In this document: piece after piece, positions 55,527 through 64,000 of the stretch | Layout of the letters: each line of letters begins with the position of its first letter | Position numbering within the stretch: the stretch's first letter is position 1 | DNA from: CAZPQN01 sp964588795 | GTDB lineage: Bacteria > Fidelibacterota > UBA2242 | DNA: 64,000 bases | Assembly: GCA_964588795.1 (NCBI GenBank) | Contig: CAZPQN010000008.1 | Coordinates: 1 to 64,000 of the forward strand | Reading direction: 5' to 3' | Translations under genes and position numbers: made by a program | Notes under the pieces: generated by a model | Databases searched by the model: none | Told to the model about the DNA's origin: nothing | Seen by the model: only the letters and a program-made list of their open reading frames with translations

Positions 55527-56432
55527 GTGGCCAAATCTGCTGAACTATCCGATAATACCGCAAGCCGGATCTCATTAGTTTTTTTCCTGAATCTGGGATT
55601 TACCCTCGTTGAATTCGCCGGGGGCATCTGGATGAACAGCTTAGCGATTGTTTCTGATGCTTTACACGACACCGGAGATAGTTTAATTCTGGGCTTGTCC
55701 TGGTATTTCGAAAAAGTTGCCCGGCGGAAGGGCGATATGCGTTACACCTATGGTTATCGTCGCTATTCATTGTTAGGGGCGGTCGTAAACACATTCGTAA
55801 TGATCAGCGGAGCGTTGCTAATCATTTATCATGCTGTTCCACGTCTCACGCATCCCGGAGTGCCGTATGTTAATGGCATGATCGTTCTGGCTCCTTTGGG
55901 TGTATTGATGAACGGTTATGCTTTCCTCAAAATCCGCGGTGGGAGGAATTATCAGCACCAAATCCTTTCCTTGCACTTGTTAGAAGATGTACTCGGTTGG
56001 TTACTGGTTTTGGTGCTGGCAGTGATCCTGAAATTCACTGATTACTATTTTCTCGACCCGTTATTATCCATGATAATTAGTGGCTATATCCTTTACAATG
56101 TCATGCGGAATCTGAGTAAGACGCTGGCGGTTTTTCTGCAGTCAGCACCGGACACCATTAACAACACCGAAATTATCGCCCAACTATCCCGCCTGCCAAA
56201 AGTGCAATCGGTGCATGACACACACATCTGGTCATTGGATGGCGAGAGACACGTGCTTACTACGCACGTCATCGTAAACGAAGACACGAGCAAGGACGAA
56301 ATCCTCACGATCAAGGCGAGAATAAAGGCTTTTGCCAATCAATTTCGGTGCGAACATATTACGGTCGAGATTGAATATAACGGTGAAGATTGCACGATGG
56401 AAAAAGGCAATCAAACATCGCTGATCGAATAA
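55527..56432 (+). CDS. Cation diffusion facilitator (CDF) metal transporter
   Basis: 301 residues, six helices, then a cytosolic domain. LAIVSDALHDTGDS has the metal-binding HDxxD-like site of helix 2 and DPLLSMIISGYIL its helix-5 partner region; IWSLDGERHVLTTHVIV belongs to the C-terminal domain. It exports Zn, Co, Cd or similar in exchange for protons. GTG 55527 is the start; no ATG nearby. A charged C-terminal extension of about 30 residues follows the fold. Confidence 0.9.
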   Translation: MAKSAELSDNTASRISLVFFLNLGFTLVEFAGGIWMNSLAIVSDALHDTGDSLILGLSWYFEKVARRKGDMRYTYGYRRYSLLGAVVNTFVMISGALLIIYHAVPRLTHPGVPYVNGMIVLAPLGVLMNGYAFLKIRGGRNYQHQILSLHLLEDVLGWLLVLVLAVILKFTDYYFLDPLLSMIISGYILYNVMRNLSKTLAVFLQSAPDTINNTEIIAQLSRLPKVQSVHDTHIWSLDGERHVLTTHVIVNEDTSKDEILTIKARIKAFANQFRCEHITVEIEYNGEDCTMEKGNQTSLIE

Positions 56433-56550
56433 CCGAAACCGAAAATATTAATCGCTTGCGAAACGAAGTAACAACAGGCGGTATGGAAATATTTACAGAT
56501 ATTGATTCCGCCTTACAACTATTTGCACTTAGGATAAGTCTAAAGAGTTG

Positions 56551-57147
56551 ATGGAAGACGAACTTCTCATTGAAAAATTTAAACAGGGCGATCGGCAGGC
56601 TTTTAACACCTTGATATGGCGCTGGGAAAAGCCGATTTACAATTTCATCCTGCGTTATATTGGCGATAGCGATCAGGCCAAAGACCTGCTTCAAATGACT
56701 TTTATCCGTGCTTATAAATCGCTCAATAAACTTAACGATCATGCTAAGTTCTCCAGTTGGTTGTATCAGATTGCGTTGAATCAATGCAAAGACCATTTCA
56801 AAACCCGGAAGGTCGAACGACTGGATTGTTTGGAAATCGTAGATGAAGAGCATGACCATCATTCAAAAAACATTGTTCCGATTGATCCATCCGATCCACC
56901 GGAACGCTATCATCATTATCATAATACGGTCCACGTACTTCAAAAGGCATTAATGCTGATTCCCGAGGAACAGCGGGTAGTCATCATTATGAAAGAATAT
57001 CACGGTTTGAAGTTTCAGGAAATCGGGGAAATTCTACAGGTCCCCATTAACACTATCAAAGCACGTATGTACTATGGTCTGAGTGCCCTGCAAAAGGTAT
57101 TCAAACAATGGGGACTCGACCGGGAGGATTTTGGCTATGAATTGTGA
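56551..57147 (+). CDS. ECF-type RNA polymerase sigma factor
   Basis: 199 residues from ATG 56551 (a TTG one codon earlier is less likely). Sigma region 2 at about 22-85 (YNFILRYIGDSDQAKDLLQMTFIRAYKSL, SSWLYQIALNQCKDHF) and region 4 at about 130-190 (LIPEEQRVVIIMKEYHGLKFQEIGEILQVPINTIKARMYYG). It directs transcription of a stress or envelope regulon. Its stop codon lies in the start of the anti-sigma gene, the usual paired arrangement. 118 bases upstream hold no clear -35/-10. Confidence 0.93.
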   Translation: MEDELLIEKFKQGDRQAFNTLIWRWEKPIYNFILRYIGDSDQAKDLLQMTFIRAYKSLNKLNDHAKFSSWLYQIALNQCKDHFKTRKVERLDCLEIVDEEHDHHSKNIVPIDPSDPPERYHHYHNTVHVLQKALMLIPEEQRVVIIMKEYHGLKFQEIGEILQVPINTIKARMYYGLSALQKVFKQWGLDREDFGYEL

Positions 57148-57805
57148 AGAATCCAGAAACCTGATCATTGATTATCTTTATCAGGAACTGAATCCGGAGG
57201 ATCGGGTCAGATTCGAGAAGCATTTAGCGAGTTGTTCCGCCTGCTGGTCGGAGTTGTCTGAGTTAAAGAAAGTCCGCACGACTCTTGGTCAGTATCCGGA
57301 TGAAGATCCGCATCTCAAATTGACGTTTGTGACAGAGAAAAAACCGATCTGGTGGAAAATGGGTGAAAAAATCCGGTCCTATAAAGTTATTCACAATCTC
57401 GCCTGGGTCGCCGCGGGATTCCTGATTTTATTATCTATCGCGAATCTGCATATCTCGCTGAAAGACGGTAATTTTAATCTGCAGATGAGTCTACTGCCGT
57501 CACGGTCAATCGCCCCGGGTACGGCCCAGCTCAGCAGTAGTGAAATGGAGCGACTGAAATCAGAAAATAGTGCCATGCTCGTCAATCTTTTGGAAGATTA
57601 TGCCCGTCGGGAAAAAACCGAGCGCGCCGTACTGCTCAGTGAATTGTACCGGGATTTTGAAACCAAGCGCCAGGAAGATTTAAAACTCGTTTCCTATGCG
57701 ATGGAACAAGTCCATGTCGGTGCTCAGCAACGCTTCAGTGAGAACGAAGAGGCGCTCAATGCGCTGATCCGCTATGTCAATTTCCAATCTCGACAGGAGC
57801 GCTGA
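57137..57805 (+). CDS. Membrane anti-sigma factor with zinc-finger (zf-HC2) domain
   Basis: 222 residues from ATG 57137 (GGGAGG at 57122-57127). ZAS-type zinc finger at residues 3-36 with C3, H29, C33, C36 (KHLASCSACWSEL), one membrane helix (about 77-95), and a periplasmic part with a long helix (about 140-215). It should hold the sigma factor at the membrane until a signal in the periplasm triggers release. It overlaps the sigma gene by 11 bases. Confidence 0.9.
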   Translation: MNCEESRNLIIDYLYQELNPEDRVRFEKHLASCSACWSELSELKKVRTTLGQYPDEDPHLKLTFVTEKKPIWWKMGEKIRSYKVIHNLAWVAAGFLILLSIANLHISLKDGNFNLQMSLLPSRSIAPGTAQLSSSEMERLKSENSAMLVNLLEDYARREKTERAVLLSELYRDFETKRQEDLKLVSYAMEQVHVGAQQRFSENEEALNALIRYVNFQSRQER

Positions 57806-57806
57806 C

Positions 57807-57893
57807 ATGTCATTTCCGGAATGGGCCAGGCCTTTTTTCTCAAAGACAAACAAATACTCAACGATATTATTTATTATCTTGGGAGGTAAATAA
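57807..57893 (+). CDS. 28-residue micro-ORF between anti-sigma and downstream gene
   Basis: ATG 57807 follows the anti-sigma stop by one base and has a perfectly spaced AGGAG (57795-57799, 7 bases away). The peptide has a short charged first half and a hydrophobic end (YSTILFIILGGK), and its TAA (57891-57893) shares one base with the next ATG, while its last codons contain the next gene's GGAGG site. Such a layout suggests coupling; the length is too small for family assignment. Confidence 0.5.
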   Translation: MSFPEWARPFFSKTNKYSTILFIILGGK

Positions 57894-59191
57894 TGGGAAA
57901 AATAAACAATCGCGATTTTTTAGTCGTACCGTTCATCGGGTTACTGATCATTATGTTGGTGTTTACGGAAAAACTCCTGCCACAAACGCCGGGTGCAGTT
58001 GAGAAGCAAGAAAAAATAAAAAGCGAAATTTCCATCCTTGAAAGTATTCTTGATGATTTGATTGTTCGGCAGAGTCCACTCTGGTTCAAATTTAACGACC
58101 ATGTCAATGGTGCCTACCTGGACGGTTTTGGCTTACTTTTCGATGTCGAAAGCTACGGTGTTTACGATTTGTCGAATCGGATTCTGCGTCAGATTGTCGA
58201 AATCCCGTCGCCGCCCCCGGTGCCTGAGTTGATCGACCCTGAAGCAGATTATTCCGCCCAAAAGAAAATCGAGGAGAAAATTAAACAACAGGAAATCGAG
58301 CGAAAACGATTGGCCGTCATCGAGAGCAAATCGGTCACCGAGAAGCTCAACGAAACAAAAGACCTGCTGATGAAATTTTTCCTGGATTATGCTACGACGG
58401 TGAAAACCCTGCAACCTGAAGACCAGATTTGCGTCAATATCCGTATCACAGCTGACCAGGATTACGGGTTCGCTGTCAAGGAAAAAATCCCAACCCAGGT
58501 GCGCGCCTGTGCCAAAATAAGCGACCTGACCAAATACCGGCAAGGTAAAATGACAGATGACGTAATCAAGACAAAAATTAACATTGACGAAAAATATGAT
58601 AATTTAGGCGACAAAGATATCCAGATTATGGAAAGCATATTCAACTCAGTGCTAAGTAAACGCTTTGGGAAAAAGATGACGGCAGTCAGTGGTTCTACGC
58701 GGGGCTGGTACCTCAATCAGTTCGGCGTAATCTTTTTTATTCCCGTTGGTAGTCTCGATTTGGGATGGGTTGGCCTGGAAAGGAATATGGAACGCGTAGA
58801 GGAAATGCTGAAAAAAGCAGAACGTCACCTCAGGGAGACCGAAGAAAAAATGCGTCAAAAAGAGCTGACTTTAAATACCTGGCAACCCTATGATAGTCTA
58901 AAGATTGTTGTGGAACCACAACTTCGGAAACAACAGATCGCAATCAAAGATTCCACTATAAATTTGGTCAAGGATGATGTTGTGGAAGTTCTAGGTAACT
59001 ATGGTCATACTCTGAAAAACGTCAAAGATAACGAATGGATCATGATTGCAGTGGAATTGGGTAACCGGTTGATCGGACAGACCAGTGAACGCTTATATAT
59101 CAAGGTCAGAAAGGCTGACGTTCTACGCTACAGCCGGGAGCAAATCGGTCTTGATTCCTTTAAGAAAACCATTGTCATGTGGCAGGGGTAA
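57893..59191 (+). CDS. Hypothetical membrane-anchored coiled-coil protein of the sigma operon
   Basis: 432 residues with no family recognised. A hydrophobic segment at about 11-25 acts as signal or anchor. The rest is soluble and rich in charged helices, with coiled-coil stretches at about 115-145 (KKIEEKIKQQEIERKRL) and about 300-325 (MLKKAERHLRETEEKMRQ), and a repeat-free globular remainder. GGAGGT gives a strong site before ATG 57893. As the last gene of the sigma/anti-sigma operon, it is probably a regulated effector or a partner that senses envelope state; this is inference from position only. Confidence 0.65.
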   Translation: MGKINNRDFLVVPFIGLLIIMLVFTEKLLPQTPGAVEKQEKIKSEISILESILDDLIVRQSPLWFKFNDHVNGAYLDGFGLLFDVESYGVYDLSNRILRQIVEIPSPPPVPELIDPEADYSAQKKIEEKIKQQEIERKRLAVIESKSVTEKLNETKDLLMKFFLDYATTVKTLQPEDQICVNIRITADQDYGFAVKEKIPTQVRACAKISDLTKYRQGKMTDDVIKTKINIDEKYDNLGDKDIQIMESIFNSVLSKRFGKKMTAVSGSTRGWYLNQFGVIFFIPVGSLDLGWVGLERNMERVEEMLKKAERHLRETEEKMRQKELTLNTWQPYDSLKIVVEPQLRKQQIAIKDSTINLVKDDVVEVLGNYGHTLKNVKDNEWIMIAVELGNRLIGQTSERLYIKVRKADVLRYSREQIGLDSFKKTIVMWQG

Positions 59192-59213
59192 AATCCAACT
59201 TACGAATTAAATC

Positions 59214-59240
59214 AAGGGACAGCTAGGCTGTCCCTTTTTT
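59214..59240 (+). terminator. Intrinsic terminator of the sigma operon
   Basis: AAGGGACAGC (59214-59223) pairs with GCTGTCCCTT (59227-59236) around a TAG loop, with T residues through 59240. It ends the sigma operon. The convergent DUF4416 gene has its stop codon (TAG, 59225-59223) in the same hairpin. Confidence 0.85.
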
Positions 59241-59777
59241 ATTTGCGGCTTGCGGATATTCCCTGATCTGGGCTTTATAGAGAGTCCGCAGATTAAGAAA
59301 AAACGGGTGATAAAGTTCCGACCTGAAATCAGGGAATGCCCAAGGGTAGGGCAGGAAGCGCCCTTTTTCGTAGTGCAAGGCCAGATCAGCGTAAATTCCA
59401 TGGGCCAGGTAAATTTTATGGATGCCATACTTTGCCGAAGCCAGTACCACTTTATCAAAATCAACATAACCGACATCTAAGTTGACGCGACGCTGACCTT
59501 CGACGGCAAGATCGATTTCAATCTGGTTAGTGCGGATTTTCGAGGGCGCCAGATCGTCGGGTAGTCGTAAGGGTTGAAAGGCCAACAAGCGACGCCAGAT
59601 CGGCCTCCCCATTTCCGCGTGGTAATAATCTGTCACATCAAATGAAAAATCAGCACTGATCAAGTCGGTAGCGCCAAACTGTTTTTCCAATAAGGTACAA
59701 GCGCGACGCAATCGGTCGGGATCAGAGAATAGAGCCGCGACAAAGAATTTGACTGGTTTGGGAGAAATCGTTTGCAT
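59223..59777 (-). CDS. DUF4416-family protein
   Basis: 184 residues, minus strand. Family pattern: PVKFFVAALFSDPDRL at the start, FGATDLISADFSFDVTDYYHAEMG, RTNQIEIDLA, RRVNLDVGYVDFDKVVLASAKYGIHKIYLAHGIYADLAL and PYPWAFPDFRSELYHPFF. The function is not established. No membrane helix. The gene stands alone and is convergent to the sigma operon. Start ATG 59777 has no strong ribosome-binding site. Confidence 0.85.
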   Translation of the reverse strand: MQTISPKPVKFFVAALFSDPDRLRRACTLLEKQFGATDLISADFSFDVTDYYHAEMGRPIWRRLLAFQPLRLPDDLAPSKIRTNQIEIDLAVEGQRRVNLDVGYVDFDKVVLASAKYGIHKIYLAHGIYADLALHYEKGRFLPYPWAFPDFRSELYHPFFLNLRTLYKAQIREYPQAANKKGTA

Positions 59778-59978
59778 GTTATATTCTGAGATTCGTTTAC
59801 GGATGCAAATTTCGTTTATTGGGGATCAATATCAAAAAGGGTTGTCAAGCGAAGTCGGAGAAGTCTGGTATGGTTGTTTTAAACCAATTGCCTCTTTGCC
59901 GGAAAAATCTTTATATTCCTGCGCAGTAAAAGTATCATATGAATAAACCGGCTGATAGTAAAATCAATTGACGGAAAT

Positions 59979-60824
59979 ATGGGAAAGTCCCGCACCACCT
60001 GGATCAAAGTCTTCATCTTTACCATCTTGGCGGGGATAATTTTATATTGGGGCTTTCAGCAAATTCAGGCCCGTCTACCGCGTAAACTCGTCAGTATCAT
60101 ATTGCCTACCAGGATTAAAGTCATGACTTATGCGATTAATTATGGCAACGGCAATGACGGGATTCATTCTTTGCCACGGATCGCCAAAGTAATTCGTTCG
60201 GAATCACCCCACCTGGTTTGTCTGAACAATGTAGATTACAAAACCAATCGCGCCATGAACGAAGAGCAGGCGCGCAGGTTGGCGGCTGACCTGGGGATGA
60301 ATTTTACATTCGCGCGCAACAGCAGTCTGGACGGAGGTTGGACGGGGAATGCCATTCTGTCGGAATTCCCGATAGAATTTGCCGAAAATAAAATCTATAA
60401 GGAAGGATACAGCCGCGAAACTAAAAGCCTCCTGCATATCATTATTCGCAAAGGCGAACGGCGCTTGCACTTTTTTGGTACCGAACTGAGCGCCGATTCC
60501 CTGCGAAGCGCCAATCAGATCAAGGAGCTGTTGGATTTCGTTTTTGACTGGGGCAGTGAGGATCCGATCATTATCTGTGGTAATTTTAATTTAAGGCCGA
60601 CTCATCGTCGGATACATGAAATGGCCTATTATTTCAATGATGTCGGACTGTATTTAAGGGATAAACCTGCAACCTGGCCGGCTCAAAATCCACAGACTCG
60701 CTATGATTACATCTTCATTAACAAATTATTATTGCCAGTCGCCATTTCTATTCCAGATAACGAGCTGACGCAACTGGCCTCGACTCATCTGCCGGTTGTC
60801 GCCCAGTTAAAATTTGTGGAATAA
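59979..60824 (+). CDS. Membrane-anchored EEP-fold protein, probable pseudoenzyme
   Basis: 281 residues: one N-terminal membrane helix (about 9-26), then the endonuclease/exonuclease/phosphatase fold. By eye the fold signatures are all recognisable but the catalytic residues differ: MTYAIN where Asn is usual (A52), LNNVD for LQEVD (N84), GTEL for NTHL (E169), GNFN for GDFN (N202) and STHLP for SDHLP (T269); H270 and D243 remain. It is probably not a hydrolase and may bind ligand or protein instead. Gap 59778-59978 before it has TTGCCT (59888-59893) and TATATT (59912-59917) as a possible promoter. Confidence 0.75.
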   Translation: MGKSRTTWIKVFIFTILAGIILYWGFQQIQARLPRKLVSIILPTRIKVMTYAINYGNGNDGIHSLPRIAKVIRSESPHLVCLNNVDYKTNRAMNEEQARRLAADLGMNFTFARNSSLDGGWTGNAILSEFPIEFAENKIYKEGYSRETKSLLHIIIRKGERRLHFFGTELSADSLRSANQIKELLDFVFDWGSEDPIIICGNFNLRPTHRRIHEMAYYFNDVGLYLRDKPATWPAQNPQTRYDYIFINKLLLPVAISIPDNELTQLASTHLPVVAQLKFVE

Positions 60825-60858
60825 ATATTTTTTATTGATAAATCAAGGAGATTCGAGT

Positions 60859-62397
60859 ATGCAATATGGTTTTTTAAACCAATTAGGAATTAGAGAAATT
60901 AATCCCGGTGCCACAACAGGCGGGGCAGATGGCTGGTTAAAAACGCGCGGCAAAGAGCTTATTAGCGTTTCACCGATTGATGGAAAGCCGATTGCGAAAG
61001 TGACTCAGGCCAGTCGTGAAGATTATGAAATTGTAATTGAAAAAGCGCGTCGGGCTTTTCTGCAATGGAGTATGTGGCCCGCCCCGCGACGCGGACAGGT
61101 CGTGCGGGAAATTGGTGAAATTTTACGCGATCACAAGGAAGCATTGGGACAGCTGGTGACCCTGGAGATGGGCAAAATTAAGGCCGAAGGATTGGGCGAA
61201 GTACAGGAAATGATTGACATCGCGGATTTTTCGGTAGGACAGAGCCGCATGTTGTACGGCTTATCCATGCATAGTGAGCGTCCGCGCCACCGGATGTACG
61301 AACAATGGCATCCATTGGGAGTGGTAGGGGTCATTACGGCTTTCAATTTCCCCGTGGCGGTCTGGTCATGGAATTCGCTCTTGGCGGCGGTCTGTGGCGA
61401 TGTGATTGTGTGGAAACCCAGCTCCATCACGCCCCTCACGGCGATCGCAGTTCAGAATATCATCGCCCCTGTTATCGATAAATATGAAATAGCCGGAGTA
61501 TTCAATCTGGTAATTGGCAAAGGTTCGGAAGTCGGCGAAGCTATGGCTCAGGATCGCCGTATCCCATTGATTAGTATGACCGGTAGTACGGAAATGGGGA
61601 TCCGGATCGGAGAAGCCGTCGGTAAACGCTTGGGGCGTACAATCCTCGAACTCGGCGGAAACAACGCCATCATCATCGCTGAGGACGCCGACCTTGATCT
61701 GGCTCTGCGCGCAACGCTTTTCGGCGCAGTGGGAACGGCCGGACAACGCTGTACATCCACGCGGAGAATTATTATCCAAAACAAGGTGAAAAAGCAGTTC
61801 ACTGAACGGCTGGTCAAGGCCTACCAGCAGGTAAAAATTGGCAATCCCCTGGAAGACGGGGTGCTAATGGGGCCGGTAGTTGAACCCGGGGCTATCACAG
61901 CGCTTGAAAATGCCATCGCCGAATGCCGAAAAGCTGGCGGACGCCTGCTCTGCGGTGGGGAACGTTTGACAATTCCCGGTCTCGAGGGTGGCTACTACGT
62001 CAGCCCGGCAATAATGGAAGCCAGTAATGATTATCCGATCGTCAAAGAGGAAACTTTCGCTCCCCTGCTGTACATAATCAGTTACGAAAATATTGATGAG
62101 GCGATTGCCATACAGAACGATGTTCCACAAGGTCTGAGTTCGGCTATTTTTACACGTTCCCTGCATCAGGCCGAGCAATTTCTGTCGACCTGCGGGTCCG
62201 ATTGCGGCATCGCAAACGTCAATATCGGAACGTCGGGGGCTGAAATCGGTGGTGCGTTCGGGGGCGAAAAAGAAACCGGCGGCGGACGCGAATCAGGTTC
62301 GGATGCTTGGAAACAGTATATGCGCCGGCAGACCAATACGATCAACTGGAGCAAAGACCTACCATTGGCGCAAGGCATTAAATTTGACGTGGATTGA
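60859..62397 (+). CDS. Aldehyde dehydrogenase, ALDH7 (antiquitin-like) group
   Basis: 512 residues from ATG 60859 (AAGGAG upstream); the open frame runs 15 codons further into the end of the previous gene. NAD-dependent oxidation of an aldehyde such as aminoadipate semialdehyde. Marks: [42 protein letters not shown] with the general base Glu, [12 protein letters not shown] with the catalytic Cys, and [28 protein letters not shown], a signature of the ALDH7 group. Linked closely to the EEP gene and rsmI, but without an obvious pathway neighbour. Confidence 0.93.
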   Translation: MQYGFLNQLGIREINPGATTGGADGWLKTRGKELISVSPIDGKPIAKVTQASREDYEIVIEKARRAFLQWSMWPAPRRGQVVREIGEILRDHKEALGQLVTLEMGKIKAEGLGEVQEMIDIADFSVGQSRMLYGLSMHSERPRHRMYEQWHPLGVVGVITAFNFPVAVWSWNSLLAAVCGDVIVWKPSSITPLTAIAVQNIIAPVIDKYEIAGVFNLVIGKGSEVGEAMAQDRRIPLISMTGSTEMGIRIGEAVGKRLGRTILELGGNNAIIIAEDADLDLALRATLFGAVGTAGQRCTSTRRIIIQNKVKKQFTERLVKAYQQVKIGNPLEDGVLMGPVVEPGAITALENAIAECRKAGGRLLCGGERLTIPGLEGGYYVSPAIMEASNDYPIVKEETFAPLLYIISYENIDEAIAIQNDVPQGLSSAIFTRSLHQAEQFLSTCGSDCGIANVNIGTSGAEIGGAFGGEKETGGGRESGSDAWKQYMRRQTNTINWSKDLPLAQGIKFDVD

Positions 62398-62461
62398 CAA
62401 TAACTGATTGCACATTATCTATATTGCATGGTGAGTAAGCAATCCCGTCGGGCAGTTTGGT

Positions 62462-63196
62462 ATGCTGGAATCAGTTAAGACCATGACGAGCGGCGTATTA
62501 TACCTCGTTGCCACACCGATCGGGAATCTTGGCGATATCACGTTGCGCGCCTTAGAAATACTGAAAACCGTGGATCTGATAGCCGCGGAAGACACCCGCC
62601 GCACGACTATTTTGTTGCACCATTATAATATCAAGAAATCCTTGATCAGTTATTATGAAGAGATTGAGGAACGTCGGAGTGGAGAGTTATTAGTTAACTT
62701 ATTAAATGGCAATAAGATCGCTCTGGTTACGGATGCCGGAACTCCGCTGTTGAGTGACCCGGGCTACCGTCTCGTCGAAAAGGCTATCCGACAGGGTGTC
62801 CGCGTCGAAGCCATTCCCGGAGCGTCCGCCATATTAACCGCCTTGAGTGCTTCGGGATTAGCCACCGACCGTTTCGTGTTTGAAGGCTTTCTGCCCCGGA
62901 AAAAGGGACGTCAGACGAGGTTGAGGGAACTGGCCTGCGAACCGCGGACGATTGTACTGTTCGAAGCCGCCAACCGCTTGCTCAAAACCCTGCAAGAATT
63001 GGTCGAATATTTCGGTGACCGGCAGGCAGTCTGTGCGCGGGAGTTGACTAAAATTCATGAAGAATATCGCCGCGGGAAGCTGAGCGATATTTTGGCGTAC
63101 TACTCAAAAAAAACTCCTAAGGGTGAGATTGTGATTGTTATGGCAGGGAAATCCAAAACCACACTGATTAATCCTAAGTTCTCTCAAGTTAAATGA
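62462..63196 (+). CDS. rsmI: 16S rRNA (cytidine-1402-2'-O)-methyltransferase
   Basis: 244 residues. ATPIGNLGDITLRAL, EDTRRT, LVTDAGTPLLSDPG, IPGASAILTALSASGL and FEGFLPRKKG are the diagnostic RsmI motifs. It methylates the ribose of C1402 in the decoding centre with SAM. ATG 62462 is the first start; ATG 62483 (seven codons later, directly before the conserved core) is an alternative because neither has a good ribosome-binding site. Its stop overlaps the start of the DUF362 gene as ATGA. Confidence 0.94.
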   Translation: MLESVKTMTSGVLYLVATPIGNLGDITLRALEILKTVDLIAAEDTRRTTILLHHYNIKKSLISYYEEIEERRSGELLVNLLNGNKIALVTDAGTPLLSDPGYRLVEKAIRQGVRVEAIPGASAILTALSASGLATDRFVFEGFLPRKKGRQTRLRELACEPRTIVLFEAANRLLKTLQELVEYFGDRQAVCARELTKIHEEYRRGKLSDILAYYSKKTPKGEIVIVMAGKSKTTLINPKFSQVK

Positions 63197-64000
63197 ATAG
63201 TTCAAGTTCGTCACGCCAGACCACCGTCGCACTTGTCAGATGCTCGAGTTATGAAAATAACGAAGTTGAGCAAGTAGTCAGACGGGGTATTGATCTGTTG
63301 GGAGGAGTGCGGCAATTCGCGCGGTACGGTGAAAAAATACTGCTGAAACCGAATTTGCTGAACGCCCGTCGTCCAGAGTTAAATGTAACCACGCATCCCG
63401 CAGTTATCCGAGCGGTTGCTCAGACGTTAAAGGATGCAGGGATAGCAGTTAGTATCGGTGATTCCCCTTCCCGGGGGCGCCTGGAGGAGATCTACCGAAT
63501 TACAGGAGTCAGGGATTTAGCCGCGGAACTGAATCTGATAATTGCCGATTTTGATCACGGAAAAACAGTCTCATTCCCTGACGGGCGGCAAAACAAACAA
63601 TTTTTTATTGCGGAAGGTGTATTGGCGGCAGATGGTCTGATCAATCTACCAAAATTCAAGACTCATCACCTGACCCGCCTGACCGCAGCGGTCAAGAATC
63701 TGTACGGCTGCATACCTGGTCTGAATAAGCTGGAGTTTCATGTTCGTCTGCCCAGCGTCGAAGAATTTTCAAGGCTACTGGTGGATTTGAGCGCTTACTT
63801 AAAACCACGCCTCACTATTCTCGATGCGATTGAAGCGATGGAAGGTAACGGACCGGGTAGTGGTACGACTCGGAAAATGAATCTGATTGCGCTTTCTGTT
63901 GATCCTGTGGCGCTGGATTCGGTCATGTGCCACCTGGTTGATTTGTCGCCGGAAATGGTCAGGACAAACTATTATGGCGAGCAATTCGGTTTAGGAATCA
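63193..64000 (+). CDS. DUF362-family protein, N-terminal part
   Basis: Runs off the window end; about 269 residues are seen. Family pattern: LLKPNLLNARRPELNVTTHPAVIRAV, IGDSPSRG, GLINLPKFKTHHLTRLTAAVKNLYGCIPG and ILDAIEAMEGNGPGSG, then SVDPVALDSVMC. Longer DUF362 proteins have a C-terminal ferredoxin or a [4Fe-4S] segment, which would lie past the window. The function is not established. ATG 63193 overlaps the rsmI stop. Confidence 0.9.
   Translation, partial: MNSSSSSRQTTVALVRCSSYENNEVEQVVRRGIDLLGGVRQFARYGEKILLKPNLLNARRPELNVTTHPAVIRAVAQTLKDAGIAVSIGDSPSRGRLEEIYRITGVRDLAAELNLIIADFDHGKTVSFPDGRQNKQFFIAEGVLAADGLINLPKFKTHHLTRLTAAVKNLYGCIPGLNKLEFHVRLPSVEEFSRLLVDLSAYLKPRLTILDAIEAMEGNGPGSGTTRKMNLIALSVDPVALDSVMCHLVDLSPEMVRTNYYGEQFGLGI

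Noticed and set aside
1..64000. tRNA, rRNA, CRISPR, insertion sequence or prophage
   Set aside because: No cloverleaf-like sequence, ribosomal RNA stretch, spacer array, transposase or phage gene was recognised in any gap or gene.

Overview
The window reads as chromosomal DNA of an uncultivated, Gram-negative-type bacterium, most likely from the FCB superphylum (Fibrobacteres-Chlorobi-Bacteroidetes and related candidate phyla). Signs are two secreted proteins ending in a type IX-secretion-like tail (Asn-Pro-Phe-Asn ... Gly-Ile-Tyr pattern, about 20500-20744 and the end of the gene at 49838-52288), a 31-residue basic protein of the AURKAIP1/COX24 (mS38-like) family known mainly from Bacteroidetes relatives, a DUF2851 gene, an ADP-heptose-type adenylyltransferase and several lipoproteins. 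Shine-Dalgarno sites are common, so this is not a typical Bacteroidetes leader pattern. The species cannot be fixed from sequence reading alone. No rRNA, tRNA, CRISPR array, prophage or insertion sequence was seen.

Layout. 1-8.4 kb is a surface-polysaccharide cluster: glycosyltransferase end, aminotransferase, a 4,6-dehydratase/aminotransferase pair (LegB/LegC-like), a small phosphoglycosyl transferase, a methyltransferase, and a very large protein that fuses a WecA/MraY-type and a WbaP-type phosphoglycosyl transferase. 8.5-18.5 kb is housekeeping in tight same-strand runs: serS, aldolase, plsC, DUF2851, rfaE2, a LysM lytic transglycosylase, HU, the COX24-like micro-gene, xseAB, nadK, mgsA. 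18.5-20.8 kb holds two damaged genes for secreted proteins. 20.9-32.1 kb is transport and central or amino-acid metabolism (MFS, YitT, Ldh-type dehydrogenase, transketolase, phosphatase, aminotransferase, and a two-gene FAD/iron-sulfur amine oxidoreductase). 32.3-40.3 kb has envelope and signalling genes (transglutaminase lipoprotein, CHASE2 adenylate cyclase, M48 protease, EamA, rhodanese) and a GGDEF gene cut by an in-frame stop.

40.4-45.1 kb is a seven-gene arsenic operon (ArsR, permease, ArsC, two thioredoxin-fold proteins, CcdA, Acr3) preceded by two palindromes that look like ArsR operators. 45.2-48.1 kb contains a POT-like transporter, two response regulators (one with a nuclease-fold-like tail) and a gene-free stretch with promoter and terminator signals that may encode a small RNA. 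48.1-53.6 kb encodes an M49-like peptidase, a secreted phosphodiester glycosidase-family protein and peptidase T. 53.8-64 kb includes a pyrimidine-dimer glycosylase, SMP-30, a CDF metal transporter, an ECF sigma/anti-sigma operon with an overlooked 28-residue ORF, DUF4416, an endonuclease/exonuclease/phosphatase-fold protein that has lost its catalytic residues, ALDH7, rsmI and a DUF362 gene running off the end.

The most unusual items are the double phosphoglycosyl transferase fusion, the apparent EEP pseudoenzyme, the response regulator with a PD-(D/E)XK-like domain, the terminator hairpin abutting the xseA start codon, the candidate small RNA, and three genes broken by single-base lesions. 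Everything is by eye; no alignment or search was run.
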